A stretch of DNA of 64,000 nt, taken from NCBI RefSeq assembly GCF_028283685.1, contig NZ_JAPWKF010000007.1, positions 1 to 64,000 of the forward strand, in the 5' to 3' direction. Shown here piece after piece: positions 43,467 to 52,884 of this stretch (its first letter is position 1; each line of letters begins with the position of its first letter). The stretch comes from Edaphobacter sp. (GTDB lineage: Bacteria > Acidobacteriota > Terriglobia > Terriglobales > Acidobacteriaceae). The notes beneath the pieces are model-generated. The model did not search any database and was not told the DNA's origin. It was given only the letters and a program-made list of their open reading frames with translations. A program made the position numbers and the translations under genes.

Positions 43467-44933
43467 TCAGCGAATGCGCGAAGCCACCTGAGGGGATGCC
43501 TCGCCACCCGGCAGCAAAACCGTGAACACCGAACCATGCTCCAGCTGGCTCGTCACAATGATTCTTCCTCCGTGGGCCTCTACGATGGCCCGGCTGATCG
43601 CCAGCCCCATCCCGGTCCCCGAAGCCCCGCTTGCCTGCAACCGGCCGCGATAAAACCGCTCGAAGATCAGCCCCTGCTCGGTCGGATCAATACCAATCCC
43701 GCGATCCGCCACACTGATCGCAATACCAGCCCCCTGCGCCTCTGCCGTCACCGTAATCGGCGTCCCCGAAGGCGAATACTTTGCCGCATTTTCCAATAGA
43801 TTTGTGATCACCTTTACCAGCAGCGAAGGATCAGCACGCAGCCACAAATCCTCTGCGATCTGCAGCCGCAGCTCGTGGTTCTCTTCCACCCAGCCACACG
43901 TATCTCTCGCCTCGTCGATCAGGCCACGCACCGTCACTCGTTCAAAGTGCATCTGCACCTTCTGTGCATCCAACTGAGCCGTCTCCACGGCCTCCGAGAC
44001 CAAGCGATTCAGACGGTCGCTCTCCTCGTCGATGATGCTCAGCAACTCATGCCGATCTTCCGCATTAACCTCGCTTTCCAGCAGCGTCGTCGCCGCGCCC
44101 TTGATCGAGGTCAGCGGGGTCCGCAACTCATGCGTGATCGAATCGATCATGAGCGAACGCAACCGTTCGTTTTCCTTCGCGGCCTCTCCTCGCGCCACGT
44201 TCTCCAGAGCCTGCGCGCGATCGATGGCAATCGACACCAACCCGCCAATCGCGTTGGCTGTCTCGAGCGAAAGAACGACGCCACGCAACAGAAGCATTCC
44301 CTTAGGCCGAACCCCCGACCGTACCGGCATCTGCACTTCGTCCGCCGTCATGCTGGCCTGCGTCAGGGATATCGCAATCTGCTGAAAGTGCGGCAGTTCG
44401 ACCTCCGACACCATGCCATCCCCGGCCTGGAAGACCCGCCCGCCCTCCAACAGATACAGGAGTCCATAGCGTGCCGCCGTCACATCGACCACAGCAGCCG
44501 GCAGAGAACGCAGCAGGCTCGCCGCACTCTCCGTCTGCAGCAGATCGCGGCTCAATTGGAACAGGACTTCCAGCTCATGCTGTCGCGCGCTCGCCTCATC
44601 CGCTTCGTCCCTTGCGGCCTGCGATAACCTGCTGGCAATAATCGAAGTTGCCAGAAACACCAGCAGCGCCAGCCAGTTCTCCGTATCCGAGATCGTAAAA
44701 GTCCCAAACGGTGGCAGGAAGAAAAAGTTATAGCACGCCGCAGCGGCAACCGAGATCACCACGGCAAACCGCAGCCCCCACTCCGTCGCCAGCAGCAGGA
44801 TAAACAGCAGCAGCGTCAGCGCCACCGTTGTCGTATTCACATGCAGCCACCGCTTGTACACTAGAACGATCGCCGCCAGGCCGGCAAATGCCATGCTCCA
44901 GCGGGCGGCTGTCAGAGTTCGACGCGAGTGCAT
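43467..44933 (-). CDS. kdpD: KdpD C-terminal half: membrane histidine kinase (DUF4118-GAF-HisKA-HATPase)
   Basis: 488 residues from the ATG at 44933. Four membrane helices of the DUF4118 type come first (AGLAAIVLVYKRWLHVNTTT, AAAACYNFFFLPPFGTFTIS, LALLVFLATSIIASRL), exactly as in the middle of E. coli KdpD. A GAF-like region (VVDVTAARYGLLYLLEGG), H box SITHELRTPLTSIKGAATTL, N box VITNLLENAAKYSPSG and G boxes SVADRGIGIDP and GTGMGLAISRAIV follow. The N-terminal KdpD and Usp domains are missing; they are encoded by the divergent gene whose ATG overlaps this one. The two products probably act together to control kdpE. Confidence 0.85.
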   Translation of the reverse strand: MHSRRTLTAARWSMAFAGLAAIVLVYKRWLHVNTTTVALTLLLFILLLATEWGLRFAVVISVAAAACYNFFFLPPFGTFTISDTENWLALLVFLATSIIASRLSQAARDEADEASARQHELEVLFQLSRDLLQTESAASLLRSLPAAVVDVTAARYGLLYLLEGGRVFQAGDGMVSEVELPHFQQIAISLTQASMTADEVQMPVRSGVRPKGMLLLRGVVLSLETANAIGGLVSIAIDRAQALENVARGEAAKENERLRSLMIDSITHELRTPLTSIKGAATTLLESEVNAEDRHELLSIIDEESDRLNRLVSEAVETAQLDAQKVQMHFERVTVRGLIDEARDTCGWVEENHELRLQIAEDLWLRADPSLLVKVITNLLENAAKYSPSGTPITVTAEAQGAGIAISVADRGIGIDPTEQGLIFERFYRGRLQASGASGTGMGLAISRAIVEAHGGRIIVTSQLEHGSVFTVLLPGGEASPQVASRIR

Positions 44934-46076
44934 GCGAGAATTGTACGGCGTGACCCATCCGACCAAATCTCCGGAAGACTGGCTCCAGGCCGCCGAGACC
45001 GAAAAGCAGCGCGGCCGATTGAAGATCTTCCTCGGCTACGCGCCCGGAGTTGGCAAGACCTTCAGTATGCTCAGCGAAGGCATCCGCCGTCGCAGCCGCG
45101 GCGAAGACGTCGTCATCGGCGTGGTCGAAACGCATGGCCGTTCCGGCACAGCGGAGCTTTCCGCCAAACTCGAACATATTCCGCGCCGCGAGATCGAGTA
45201 CAAGGGTGCCCTCTTCTCTGAGATGAACGTCGACGCCATCCTCGCCCGAGCTCCACAGGTTGCCCTCATCGACGAGCTGGCCCACACCAATATCGAAGGT
45301 AGCCGTCTTTCCAAGCGCTACGAAGACGTCTTCCTCCTCCTCGAAAATAAAATTGACGTCGTCAGCACCGTCAACATCCAGCACGTGGAGAGCCTGACCT
45401 CGCGCGTGCAGGCACTCACCGGTGTCATCGTCCGCGAGCAGGTACCCGACTGGGTTCTGGACCGCGCCGATGAGATCGTCATCAGCGATCTCACCCCTGA
45501 AGCGCTTGTAACGCGCATGCGTCGTGGCGACATCTACCCTGCCGAGCGCATCGAGCGATCCCTCGCCAACTTCTTCCGCCGCGGCAACCTTATCGCCCTC
45601 CGCGAGATGGCGCTCCAGCGCGTCACTCGTGCCGTCGATCGCAGCCTTGATGACTATGTGCGTCGCAAGAAACTCGGCGCCCACTGGACCGTATCCGAAA
45701 AAATCGCCGTCTGCATCAGCTCCGGCTCGCAAGCCCGCGATCTCATCGCTCGAGGTGCGCGCCTCGCCGAAGCACTCGACGCCGAGCTCTATGTAATACA
45801 TGTGGCCACCACCCTTGACGAGACACCGGAGCGCAAACGCGCGCTTGAGTCCAACCTTCAGTTCGCCAGAAATCTGGGTGCATCTGTCATCACTCTCAAT
45901 GACACCGACACCGCGCACGCCACAGCCGCCTTCGTGCGCGAAAACCGCATCACTCAGGCCATCGTTGGTCGTTCCGCCACACACGGACTGCGCAGCTACC
46001 TCTACTACCTTGCAATCCAGAAGTTTATGTCCGAAGCCCCACACGTCGACCTTCATATCGTGACCCAGGAGGACCG

Positions 46077-46080
<4 letters not shown>
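44932..46080 (+). CDS. kdpD: KdpD N-terminal half: KdpD sensor and Usp domains without kinase
   Basis: 382 residues from the ATG at 44932 (alternative GTG 44950). The KdpD domain carries the Walker A loop LGYAPGVGKTFSML at residues 34-47, then GVVETHGRSGTAELSAKLE, VALIDELAHTN (Walker B) and VNIQHVESLTSRVQALTG. The Usp domain (EKIAVCISSGSQARDLIARG to AIVGRSATHGLRSYLY) follows, and the protein stops where membrane helices begin in E. coli KdpD. It is soluble. Stand-alone N-terminal KdpD proteins are known in Anabaena. It is followed by kdpE with a four-base overlap, while its kinase half is divergent. Its start codon shares two bases with the kinase start. Confidence 0.88.
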
Positions 46081-46766
<686 letters not shown>

Positions 46767-46816
46767 CTCTCTGCCAGAACTTACGACTTCTTAACGCCTT
46801 CTCAACGGACTTTCTA

Positions 46817-46849
46817 CGGCCTCGGCAGCTTCAATAGCTTCCGAGGCCG
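46817..46849 (+). promoter_or_regulatory. Hairpin sequestering the porin ribosome binding site
   Basis: CGGCCTCGG (46817-46825) pairs perfectly with CCGAGGCCG (46841-46849); inside, AGCT pairs with AGCT around TCAAT after one mismatch. The GAGG at 46843-46846 lies seven bases before the ATG at 46854 and is the only ribosome site, so the stem hides it. The fold could also act as a weak terminator, though no T-run follows. Confidence 0.55.
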
Positions 46850-46853
46850 TTTC

Positions 46854-48278
46854 ATGAAGTCCACCGCTCTACTCGTTCCCGCACTCACACAACTGATCCT
46901 CGCAACCGCGGTATCGGCACAAACTCCACGACCTCGTCCTCTCACCGACGCAGAGCGTGACGCCGAGATTCGCGAGATCCACAAGCAGCTCGATACCCTT
47001 TCCGCGCGGCTCGCAGCTCTCGAAGCTCAGACGGCTAATAGAGACGCTCCAGCAATCGCTGCCCACGATGACGCCGAGTCGTCGATGCCTCCGACAGCGA
47101 TCTCCGCGAAAGCCGGAGCCGCTTCTCAACCACTCATTGACACTCCCGATACGCCCGCGAATCTCGGCTTCCTCCACGGCACCACGCTCAACTTTGGCGT
47201 CGACGGCTACTACGGTTACAACTTCAACGCCCCCATCGGTCGCGTCAATCTTCTCCGTGCCTACGACGTGACGTCCAACAGCTTCAACATCAACCAGGCA
47301 AGCTTCATGGTCGAACACCTCCCTACGGCCACGGAGCGCCTCGGCGGACGCATCGATCTCCAGTTCGGTCAGGCCACCGAAACCCTGCAGGGATCCTCCA
47401 GCAACGAGGAGCGCCCTCAGGTGTGGCGCAATCTCTTTCAGGCCTACGGCAGCTATCTCGCCCCCATCGGCTCCGGCCTCCAGATCGATTTCGGTAAGTG
47501 GGCTAGTTCTCTCGGCAACGAAGGCAATTACACCAAGGACCAGATCGCCTACTCGCGCTCCTTCAGCTTCGATTACCTGCCTTTCTACCACATGGGCTTG
47601 CGCGCCAACTACAACCTCACGCCCAGGCTCAACGTCGCTTACTGGCTCGTCAATGGTGCCAACGACACCGAAGATCTCAACGGCTTCAAATCGCAGGCCT
47701 TCCTCTTCACCCTCAAACCTGCTAGCTCACTCACCTGGAACATCAACTATTACTTCGGCCAGGAAGCGCGTGACGTCGAGCCCACGATCAACACCAACGC
47801 TCCACCATCGCCGACGCAGCCCGGTCTGCCTACAGCCAACATCACTCCAGCGCCCAACGGACGCGAACACATCTTCGACACCTACGCTACCTGGAAACCT
47901 ACCAGCAGGCTGACTCTCATCGGGGAGGCAGACTACGTCATCCATCGCACGCAACAGCAACAATCACCCTCCCACGTCGCGCTCGGCAGTCTCACCACCA
48001 AATATTCGCTTGCCCGCAACTGGAATCTCGGCGGCCGCTTCGAATACTTCGACGACCGCAACGGCCTCTTCAGCGGCAAAGCACAGGCACTGAAAGAGTT
48101 CACCTTCATCTCCGATCACACCCTTACACCCGGCTTCCTTGTACGCGCCGAGTACCGTCGCGATTTCTCCAACCAGCCCTACTTTCTAACCGACACCATC
48201 GGCGTCCTTGTCCGCTCGCAGACAACCGCCACACTCGGCCTCGTCTACTGGTGGGGCACCAAGCAAGGCATCTGGTAA
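46854..48278 (+). CDS. Outer-membrane beta-barrel porin (BBP2/OmpL-like)
   Basis: 474 residues. A signal peptide (LVPALTQLILATAVSAQ) is followed by a short coiled coil (AEIREIHKQLDTLSARLAAL) and a Pro/Ala linker, then a long beta-rich barrel: LNFGVDGYYGYNFN, GRIDLQFGQATETLQG, GLQIDFGKWASSLGNEGNY, FVRAEYRRDFS-like LVRAEYRRDFSNQPYF, ending in VYWWGTKQGIW with a C-terminal aromatic. This matches the PF07642-type porins. Its place between kdpE and kdpF suggests it supplies potassium access across the outer membrane. A hairpin before the ATG may limit translation. Confidence 0.78.
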   Translation: MKSTALLVPALTQLILATAVSAQTPRPRPLTDAERDAEIREIHKQLDTLSARLAALEAQTANRDAPAIAAHDDAESSMPPTAISAKAGAASQPLIDTPDTPANLGFLHGTTLNFGVDGYYGYNFNAPIGRVNLLRAYDVTSNSFNINQASFMVEHLPTATERLGGRIDLQFGQATETLQGSSSNEERPQVWRNLFQAYGSYLAPIGSGLQIDFGKWASSLGNEGNYTKDQIAYSRSFSFDYLPFYHMGLRANYNLTPRLNVAYWLVNGANDTEDLNGFKSQAFLFTLKPASSLTWNINYYFGQEARDVEPTINTNAPPSPTQPGLPTANITPAPNGREHIFDTYATWKPTSRLTLIGEADYVIHRTQQQQSPSHVALGSLTTKYSLARNWNLGGRFEYFDDRNGLFSGKAQALKEFTFISDHTLTPGFLVRAEYRRDFSNQPYFLTDTIGVLVRSQTTATLGLVYWWGTKQGIW

Positions 48279-48290
48279 CACGGAGGTCCC

Positions 48291-48389
48291 ATGCCCGACA
48301 TCATCGCCATCGTCTCCTTCTTCCTCTTCTTCCCGATCTGTCTCTTCTACGTCGTCGGCTGCAAACGCCTGAAAGGCTCTCGCAAATGA
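48291..48389 (+). CDS. 32-residue membrane peptide upstream of kdpF
   Basis: A short frame with a strong ribosome site (GGAGG, six bases upstream) and a four-base overlap (ATGA) with kdpF. It encodes one hydrophobic helix (IIAIVSFFLFFPICLFYVVG) followed by CKRLKGSRK. Similar peptides of ~25-30 residues ending in a Cys and basic tail (x-GCDRL type) precede kdpF in other bacteria, to my recollection. It might be an extra Kdp subunit or regulator of the pump; no function is established. Confidence 0.6.
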   Translation: MPDIIAIVSFFLFFPICLFYVVGCKRLKGSRK

Positions 48390-48472
48390 TCCTCAATGCA
48401 TCGTTGCTCACCGTCTCGCTCGCCCTGCTGGTCTATCTTGTCTACGCCCTGCTTCGCCCGGAGAAGTTCTAA
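48386..48472 (+). CDS. kdpF: K+-transporting ATPase small subunit KdpF
   Basis: 28 residues, one membrane helix: LLTVSLALLVYLVYALLRPE then KF. The YLVYALLRPEKF ending is the family hallmark. KdpF stabilises the KdpFABC complex in the membrane. It overlaps the preceding small gene by four bases and touches kdpA (TAA then ATG), so it is translationally coupled. Confidence 0.88.
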   Translation: MILNASLLTVSLALLVYLVYALLRPEKF

Positions 48473-50236
48473 ATGTCTCTCAATGGCTGGTTACAAATCA
48501 CGCTCTTCATCGCGGCTGTTCTACTGCTGGCCAAGCCGATGGGGATCTATCTCACGCGTGTCTTCAATCGCAGCTCCACTTTTCTCGATCCCATCCTGCT
48601 TCCCTGCGAACGCTTCCTCTATCGCCTCACCGGCGTGAATCCCGAGCAGGAGATGCGCTGGACCGAATACGCCACGGCAATGCTCGTCTTCAGTGCCGCG
48701 ACCATGCTGCTCACCTATCTTGTCGAGCGCCTGCAGCACATCCTTCCACTCAACCCGCAGCATCTCCCCAACGTCGAACCTTTTCTTGCCCTCAACACCG
48801 CGGTCTCTTTTACCACCAATACCAACTGGCAAAGCTACGTACCCGAAGCCACGATGAGCTATCTCACCCAGATGCTCGCCCTCGCCACACATAATTTTTG
48901 GTCCGCTGCCGTAGGTATGTCCCTTGCCATCGCCTTCATCCGCGGCATTGCGCGGCGTGAATCCAAAACCCTCGGCAACTTCTGGGTCGATCTCACTCGC
49001 GGAATCTTCTGGGTTCTTCTCCCTATCTCCATCGTCTTCTCCCTCGCTCTCGTCTCGCAAGGTGTCGTGCAGAATCTGCGCCCCTATGACACATCAAAGC
49101 TCGTCGAGCCACAGATCTCCATCTCCTCCGACGGCAAGACCTCGACCATCACCACGCAGACCATCGCCCAGGGCCCCGTCGCCTCGCAGGAGGCCATCAA
49201 GATGCTCGGCACCAACGGCGGCGGCTTCTTTAACGCCAACAGCGCACATCCCTTTGAGAATCCAACCCCGCTCACCAACTTCCTGCAGATGCTCGCCATC
49301 TTTCTCATTCCCGCTGGACTCACCGTTACGCTTGGCCAGATGGTCGGCTCTCCGACACACGGCTGGGCTGTACTCGCAGCAATGGTTGTTCTCTGGTTCG
49401 CCGGAACCTTCACCTGTTACTGGGCTGAATCGCAACCGAACCTCATGCTTCACGGCGTCAACCAGCATGTCTCCGAACTACAGTCCGGCGGCAACATGGA
49501 GGGCAAAGAGGTCCGCTTCGGCATCACCAACTCCGCTCTCTTCGCAACCGTTACCACCGATGCCAGCTGCGGCGCCGTCAACGCCATGCACGACAGCTTC
49601 ATGCCCCTCGGAGGAATGGTGCCCATGGTCAACATTCTTCTTGGCGAGATCGTCTTCGGTGGCGTTGGTGCAGGCCTTTACGGGATGCTCATCTTCGTCA
49701 TCATCGCGGTCTTCATCGCCGGACTCATGGTCGGACGCACCCCCGAGTATCTCGGAAAGAAGATCGAAGCCTACGACGTGCAGATGTCCATGCTCTATCT
49801 GCTCATCTTCCCTCTCATCATCCTCGGCTTCGCCGCTATCTCCGTACTCATGCCCACTATCGGACTCGCCAGTCTCGCCAACCACGGCCCCCATGGACTC
49901 AGCGAGATCCTCTATGCCTATACTTCGGCTACCGGCAACAATGGCTCCGCCTTCGCTGGACTCAATGCCAACACGCCCTGGTACAACAACTCCCTGAGTG
50001 TCGCCATGTTCTTTGGCCGCTTCATGATGATCATCCCCATGCTCGGCGTCGCAGGAAATCTGGCAGGCAAGAAGATCGTTCCCGCATCCGCTGGAACCTT
50101 CCCAGTGACCACGCCACTTTTTACCCTGCTGCTGACTGGCGTCATTCTCATCGTCGGAGCGCTCACCTTCTTCCCCGCGCTCTCGCTCGGCCCCATTCTT
50201 GAACACCTTCTGCTGCGTGCCGGTCACGCGTTCTAA
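48473..50236 (+). CDS. kdpA: K+-transporting ATPase subunit KdpA
   Basis: 587 residues, ten membrane helices. Channel-like subunit that selects potassium, member of the superfamily of K+ transporters with four selectivity-filter repeats. Recognised by NTAVSFTTNTNWQSYVPE, the diagnostic GTNGGGFFNANSAHPFENP and the HGLSEILYAYTSATGNNGSA region. Length is normal for the family. It starts right after the kdpF stop codon. Its filter glycines appear intact. It works with the ATPase KdpB to scavenge K+ at micromolar levels. Confidence 0.95.
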   Translation: MSLNGWLQITLFIAAVLLLAKPMGIYLTRVFNRSSTFLDPILLPCERFLYRLTGVNPEQEMRWTEYATAMLVFSAATMLLTYLVERLQHILPLNPQHLPNVEPFLALNTAVSFTTNTNWQSYVPEATMSYLTQMLALATHNFWSAAVGMSLAIAFIRGIARRESKTLGNFWVDLTRGIFWVLLPISIVFSLALVSQGVVQNLRPYDTSKLVEPQISISSDGKTSTITTQTIAQGPVASQEAIKMLGTNGGGFFNANSAHPFENPTPLTNFLQMLAIFLIPAGLTVTLGQMVGSPTHGWAVLAAMVVLWFAGTFTCYWAESQPNLMLHGVNQHVSELQSGGNMEGKEVRFGITNSALFATVTTDASCGAVNAMHDSFMPLGGMVPMVNILLGEIVFGGVGAGLYGMLIFVIIAVFIAGLMVGRTPEYLGKKIEAYDVQMSMLYLLIFPLIILGFAAISVLMPTIGLASLANHGPHGLSEILYAYTSATGNNGSAFAGLNANTPWYNNSLSVAMFFGRFMMIIPMLGVAGNLAGKKIVPASAGTFPVTTPLFTLLLTGVILIVGALTFFPALSLGPILEHLLLRAGHAF

Positions 50237-50254
50237 GGCAAAAAGGAGAATACC

Positions 50255-52294
50255 TTGTCATCGCATGCCAACCGCCGTTCCCTGTTCGATGGGAAGATAG
50301 TTCGTCGCGCTTTCTTCGACGCGTTCGCTAAGCTGAGCCCAAGACTCATGATGAAGAACCCCGTCATGTTCGTTGTCGAGATCGGCAGCGCCCTCACCAC
50401 TATTCTTCTCATCGCCGACTTCGCCACGCACAAGACCGGACTCCGTTTCAACCTCCAGATCACTCTCTGGCTCTGGTTCACCGTCCTCTTCGCCAACTTC
50501 GCGGAAGCTATGGCTGAGGGCCGCGGCAAAGCCCAGGCCGACGCCCTCCGCCAGGCAAAGTCTGAGACCACCGCCTACCGCATCATCAAAGGAGAGGTTC
50601 ACGAAATTCCAAGCTCGCAGCTCCGCGTCGATGATGTCGTTCGCGTCACCGCCGGTCAAATGATCCCCGGTGACGGTGAGGTCATCGAAGGTGTCGCCTC
50701 CGTCGACGAGTCCGCCATCACCGGTGAATCGGCTCCCGTCATCCGCGAAGCAGGTGGCGACCGCTCCGCCGTCACCGGAGGCACACGCGTTCTCTCCGAC
50801 GTCATCACCGTCCGCATCACCTCCAACCCCGGCGAGACCTTCCTCGACCGCATGATCGCCCTCGTCGAAGGCGCCGAGCGCCAGAAGACCCCCAATGAGA
50901 TCGCCCTCAACATCCTTCTCGCGGGACTCACCATCATCTTCCTGCTCGCGGTCGTCACCCTCCAGCCATTTGCCGTCTACTCCGGCGCACAACAGACCAT
51001 CTTCGTCCTTATCTCCCTGCTCGTCTGCCTCATTCCCACCACCATCGGCGGCCTGCTCTCCGCCATCGGCATCGCCGGCATGGATCGACTCGTTCAGCAC
51101 AACGTCCTCGCCACCTCTGGCCGCGCCGTAGAAGCCGCTGGTGACATCAATACCCTCCTGCTCGATAAAACCGGCACCATCACCATCGGCAATCGCCAGG
51201 CATCCGAATTCGTTGCTGCTCCCGGCATCGACGAACGCACGCTCGCTGATGCCGCGCAGCTGTCCTCTCTCTCCGACGAGACCCCTGAAGGGCGCTCCAT
51301 CGTCGTTCTCGCCAAAGAAAAGTACAACCTGCGCGGACGCGAGCTGGCCCACCTTAACGCCGAGTTCGTCCCCTTCTCCGCCATCACCCGCATGAGCGGC
51401 ATCGAGGTCGACGGCCGCAGCATCCGCAAAGGCGCCGTCGACGCTATCGCCAGCTACCTCCAACAGCACGGCTCGGGCTTGCCCACCGAGGTCCGTGCCT
51501 CCGTCGAAAAGATCGCGCGCAGCGGAGGTACTCCGCTCGTCGTCGCCGAAAACGGTTGCGCGCTCGGTGTCATCCATCTCAAAGACGTCGTCAAAGGCGG
51601 CATGCGCGAGCGCTTCGATCAACTCCGCGCCATGGGCATCCGTACCGTCATGATCACTGGCGACAATCCCCTCACCGCCGCGGCCATCGCACGCGAGGCT
51701 GGCGTCGACGACTTCCTCGCCGAGGCCAAACCCAAGGACAAGATGGACCTCATCAAGCGCGAGCAGGCCGATGGCAAGCTCGTCGCCATGACCGGCGATG
51801 GTACCAACGATGCCCCCGCACTCGCACAGGCCGACGTTGGCGTCGCCATGAATTCCGGAACGCAGGCCGCCAAAGAGGCAGGCAACATGGTCGATCTCGA
51901 CTCCAACCCCACCAAGCTCATCGAGGTCGTCGCCATCGGCAAGCAGCTCCTCATGACACGCGGCGCACTCACCACCTTCTCCATCGCCAACGATGTGGCC
52001 AAATACTTTGCCATCATCCCTGCCATGTTCGCAGGCGTCTTCCCTGTGCTCAACGCGCTCAACGTTATGCATCTGCACAACGCGGAATCCGCCGTCCTCT
52101 CGGCCGTCATCTTCAACGCACTGATCATCGTTGGCCTCATCCCGCTCGCGCTCCGCGGCGTCAGCTATCGACCCATGTCCGCCGCCGCACTGCTGCGCCG
52201 CAATCTGCTCGTCTACGGACTTGGCGGCATCATCGTCCCCTTCATCGGCATCAAGGCCATCGACATGGCTATCACCGCGCTCCACCTCGCATAA
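50255..52294 (+). CDS. kdpB: K+-transporting P-type ATPase subunit KdpB
   Basis: 679 residues; start is a TTG at 50255 supported by AAAAGGAG seven bases upstream. P-type ATPase of class IA with all catalytic parts: TGES in the actuator ([18 protein letters not shown]), phosphorylation motif [15 protein letters not shown], nucleotide domain [14 protein letters not shown] and the hinge [20 protein letters not shown]. It hydrolyses ATP to drive potassium through KdpA. It has an 18-bp gap from kdpA and 9 bp to kdpC, within a single operon. Confidence 0.96.
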   Translation: MSSHANRRSLFDGKIVRRAFFDAFAKLSPRLMMKNPVMFVVEIGSALTTILLIADFATHKTGLRFNLQITLWLWFTVLFANFAEAMAEGRGKAQADALRQAKSETTAYRIIKGEVHEIPSSQLRVDDVVRVTAGQMIPGDGEVIEGVASVDESAITGESAPVIREAGGDRSAVTGGTRVLSDVITVRITSNPGETFLDRMIALVEGAERQKTPNEIALNILLAGLTIIFLLAVVTLQPFAVYSGAQQTIFVLISLLVCLIPTTIGGLLSAIGIAGMDRLVQHNVLATSGRAVEAAGDINTLLLDKTGTITIGNRQASEFVAAPGIDERTLADAAQLSSLSDETPEGRSIVVLAKEKYNLRGRELAHLNAEFVPFSAITRMSGIEVDGRSIRKGAVDAIASYLQQHGSGLPTEVRASVEKIARSGGTPLVVAENGCALGVIHLKDVVKGGMRERFDQLRAMGIRTVMITGDNPLTAAAIAREAGVDDFLAEAKPKDKMDLIKREQADGKLVAMTGDGTNDAPALAQADVGVAMNSGTQAAKEAGNMVDLDSNPTKLIEVVAIGKQLLMTRGALTTFSIANDVAKYFAIIPAMFAGVFPVLNALNVMHLHNAESAVLSAVIFNALIIVGLIPLALRGVSYRPMSAAALLRRNLLVYGLGGIIVPFIGIKAIDMAITALHLA

Positions 52295-52303
52295 GGACCC
52301 GTC

Positions 52304-52865
52304 ATGAAGAAGCTCTTCCTCACCGCAACGCTCTACACACTCATCACAGCCGTTGCACTCGGCATCGTCTATCCCGCGCTTGTCACAGTACTCGCACACG
52401 TCGCCTTCCGCGACAAAGCCGACGGTCAGCTCATCCAGCGCAATGGTCAGATCGTCGGCTCACACCTCATCGGACAGCCCTTCACCGGCCCAGGCTACTT
52501 CCATAGCCGCCCATCTGCCGCAGGCACCGGCTACGACGCCTCCGCATCCTCCGGCTCCAACCTCGCCTCCACCAATAAAGCTCTTATCGATCGCGTCAGC
52601 GCCAGCGTCGCCCATGAAGGCACAGCGGGAGCCGTTCCTCCGATAGATCTGGTCACTGCTTCTGCCTCTGGTCTGGACCCCGACATCTCTCCCGCAGCCG
52701 CGTTCTATCAGGTTTCACGCGTTGCACGAGAGCGACACCTCACTGAAGCTGCTCTTCACACCCTCATCGAAGAGCACACGACACCCGCGTCAGTTCGGCC
52801 TCCTCGGCGAACCTCGCGTCAACGTCCTCGAACTCAATCTTGCTCTAGCCGATCTGCATCCCTAG
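52304..52865 (+). CDS. kdpC: K+-transporting ATPase subunit KdpC (3' frameshift)
   Basis: The frame starts MKKLFLTATLYTLITAVALG, the single membrane helix, then GSHLIGQPFTGPGYFHSRPS, NLASTNKALIDRV and SGLDPDISPAAAFYQVSRVA, all standard. After LIEEHT the open frame leaves the family and would run to 53017. The +1 frame from 52791 reads QFGLLGEPRVNVLELNLALA and stops at 52865, the normal KdpC end. A one-base deletion near 52780-52790 is the simplest explanation, real or a sequence error. Corrected length is about 187 residues. KdpC stabilises ATP binding by KdpB. Confidence 0.85.
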
Positions 52866-52884
52866 CCAGTGCAGCTTGGCGCTA

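Noticed and set aside
44728-46056. 442-codon frame antisense to the KdpD N-terminal gene
   Set aside because: It is a shadow of clear KdpD and Usp domains, with a repetitive acidic product.
50258-52399. 713-codon open frame antisense to kdpB
   Set aside because: It mirrors kdpB codon structure in GC-rich DNA and is a low-complexity acidic, Gly/Asp-rich product with no domain. KdpB on the plus strand has every P-type ATPase motif.
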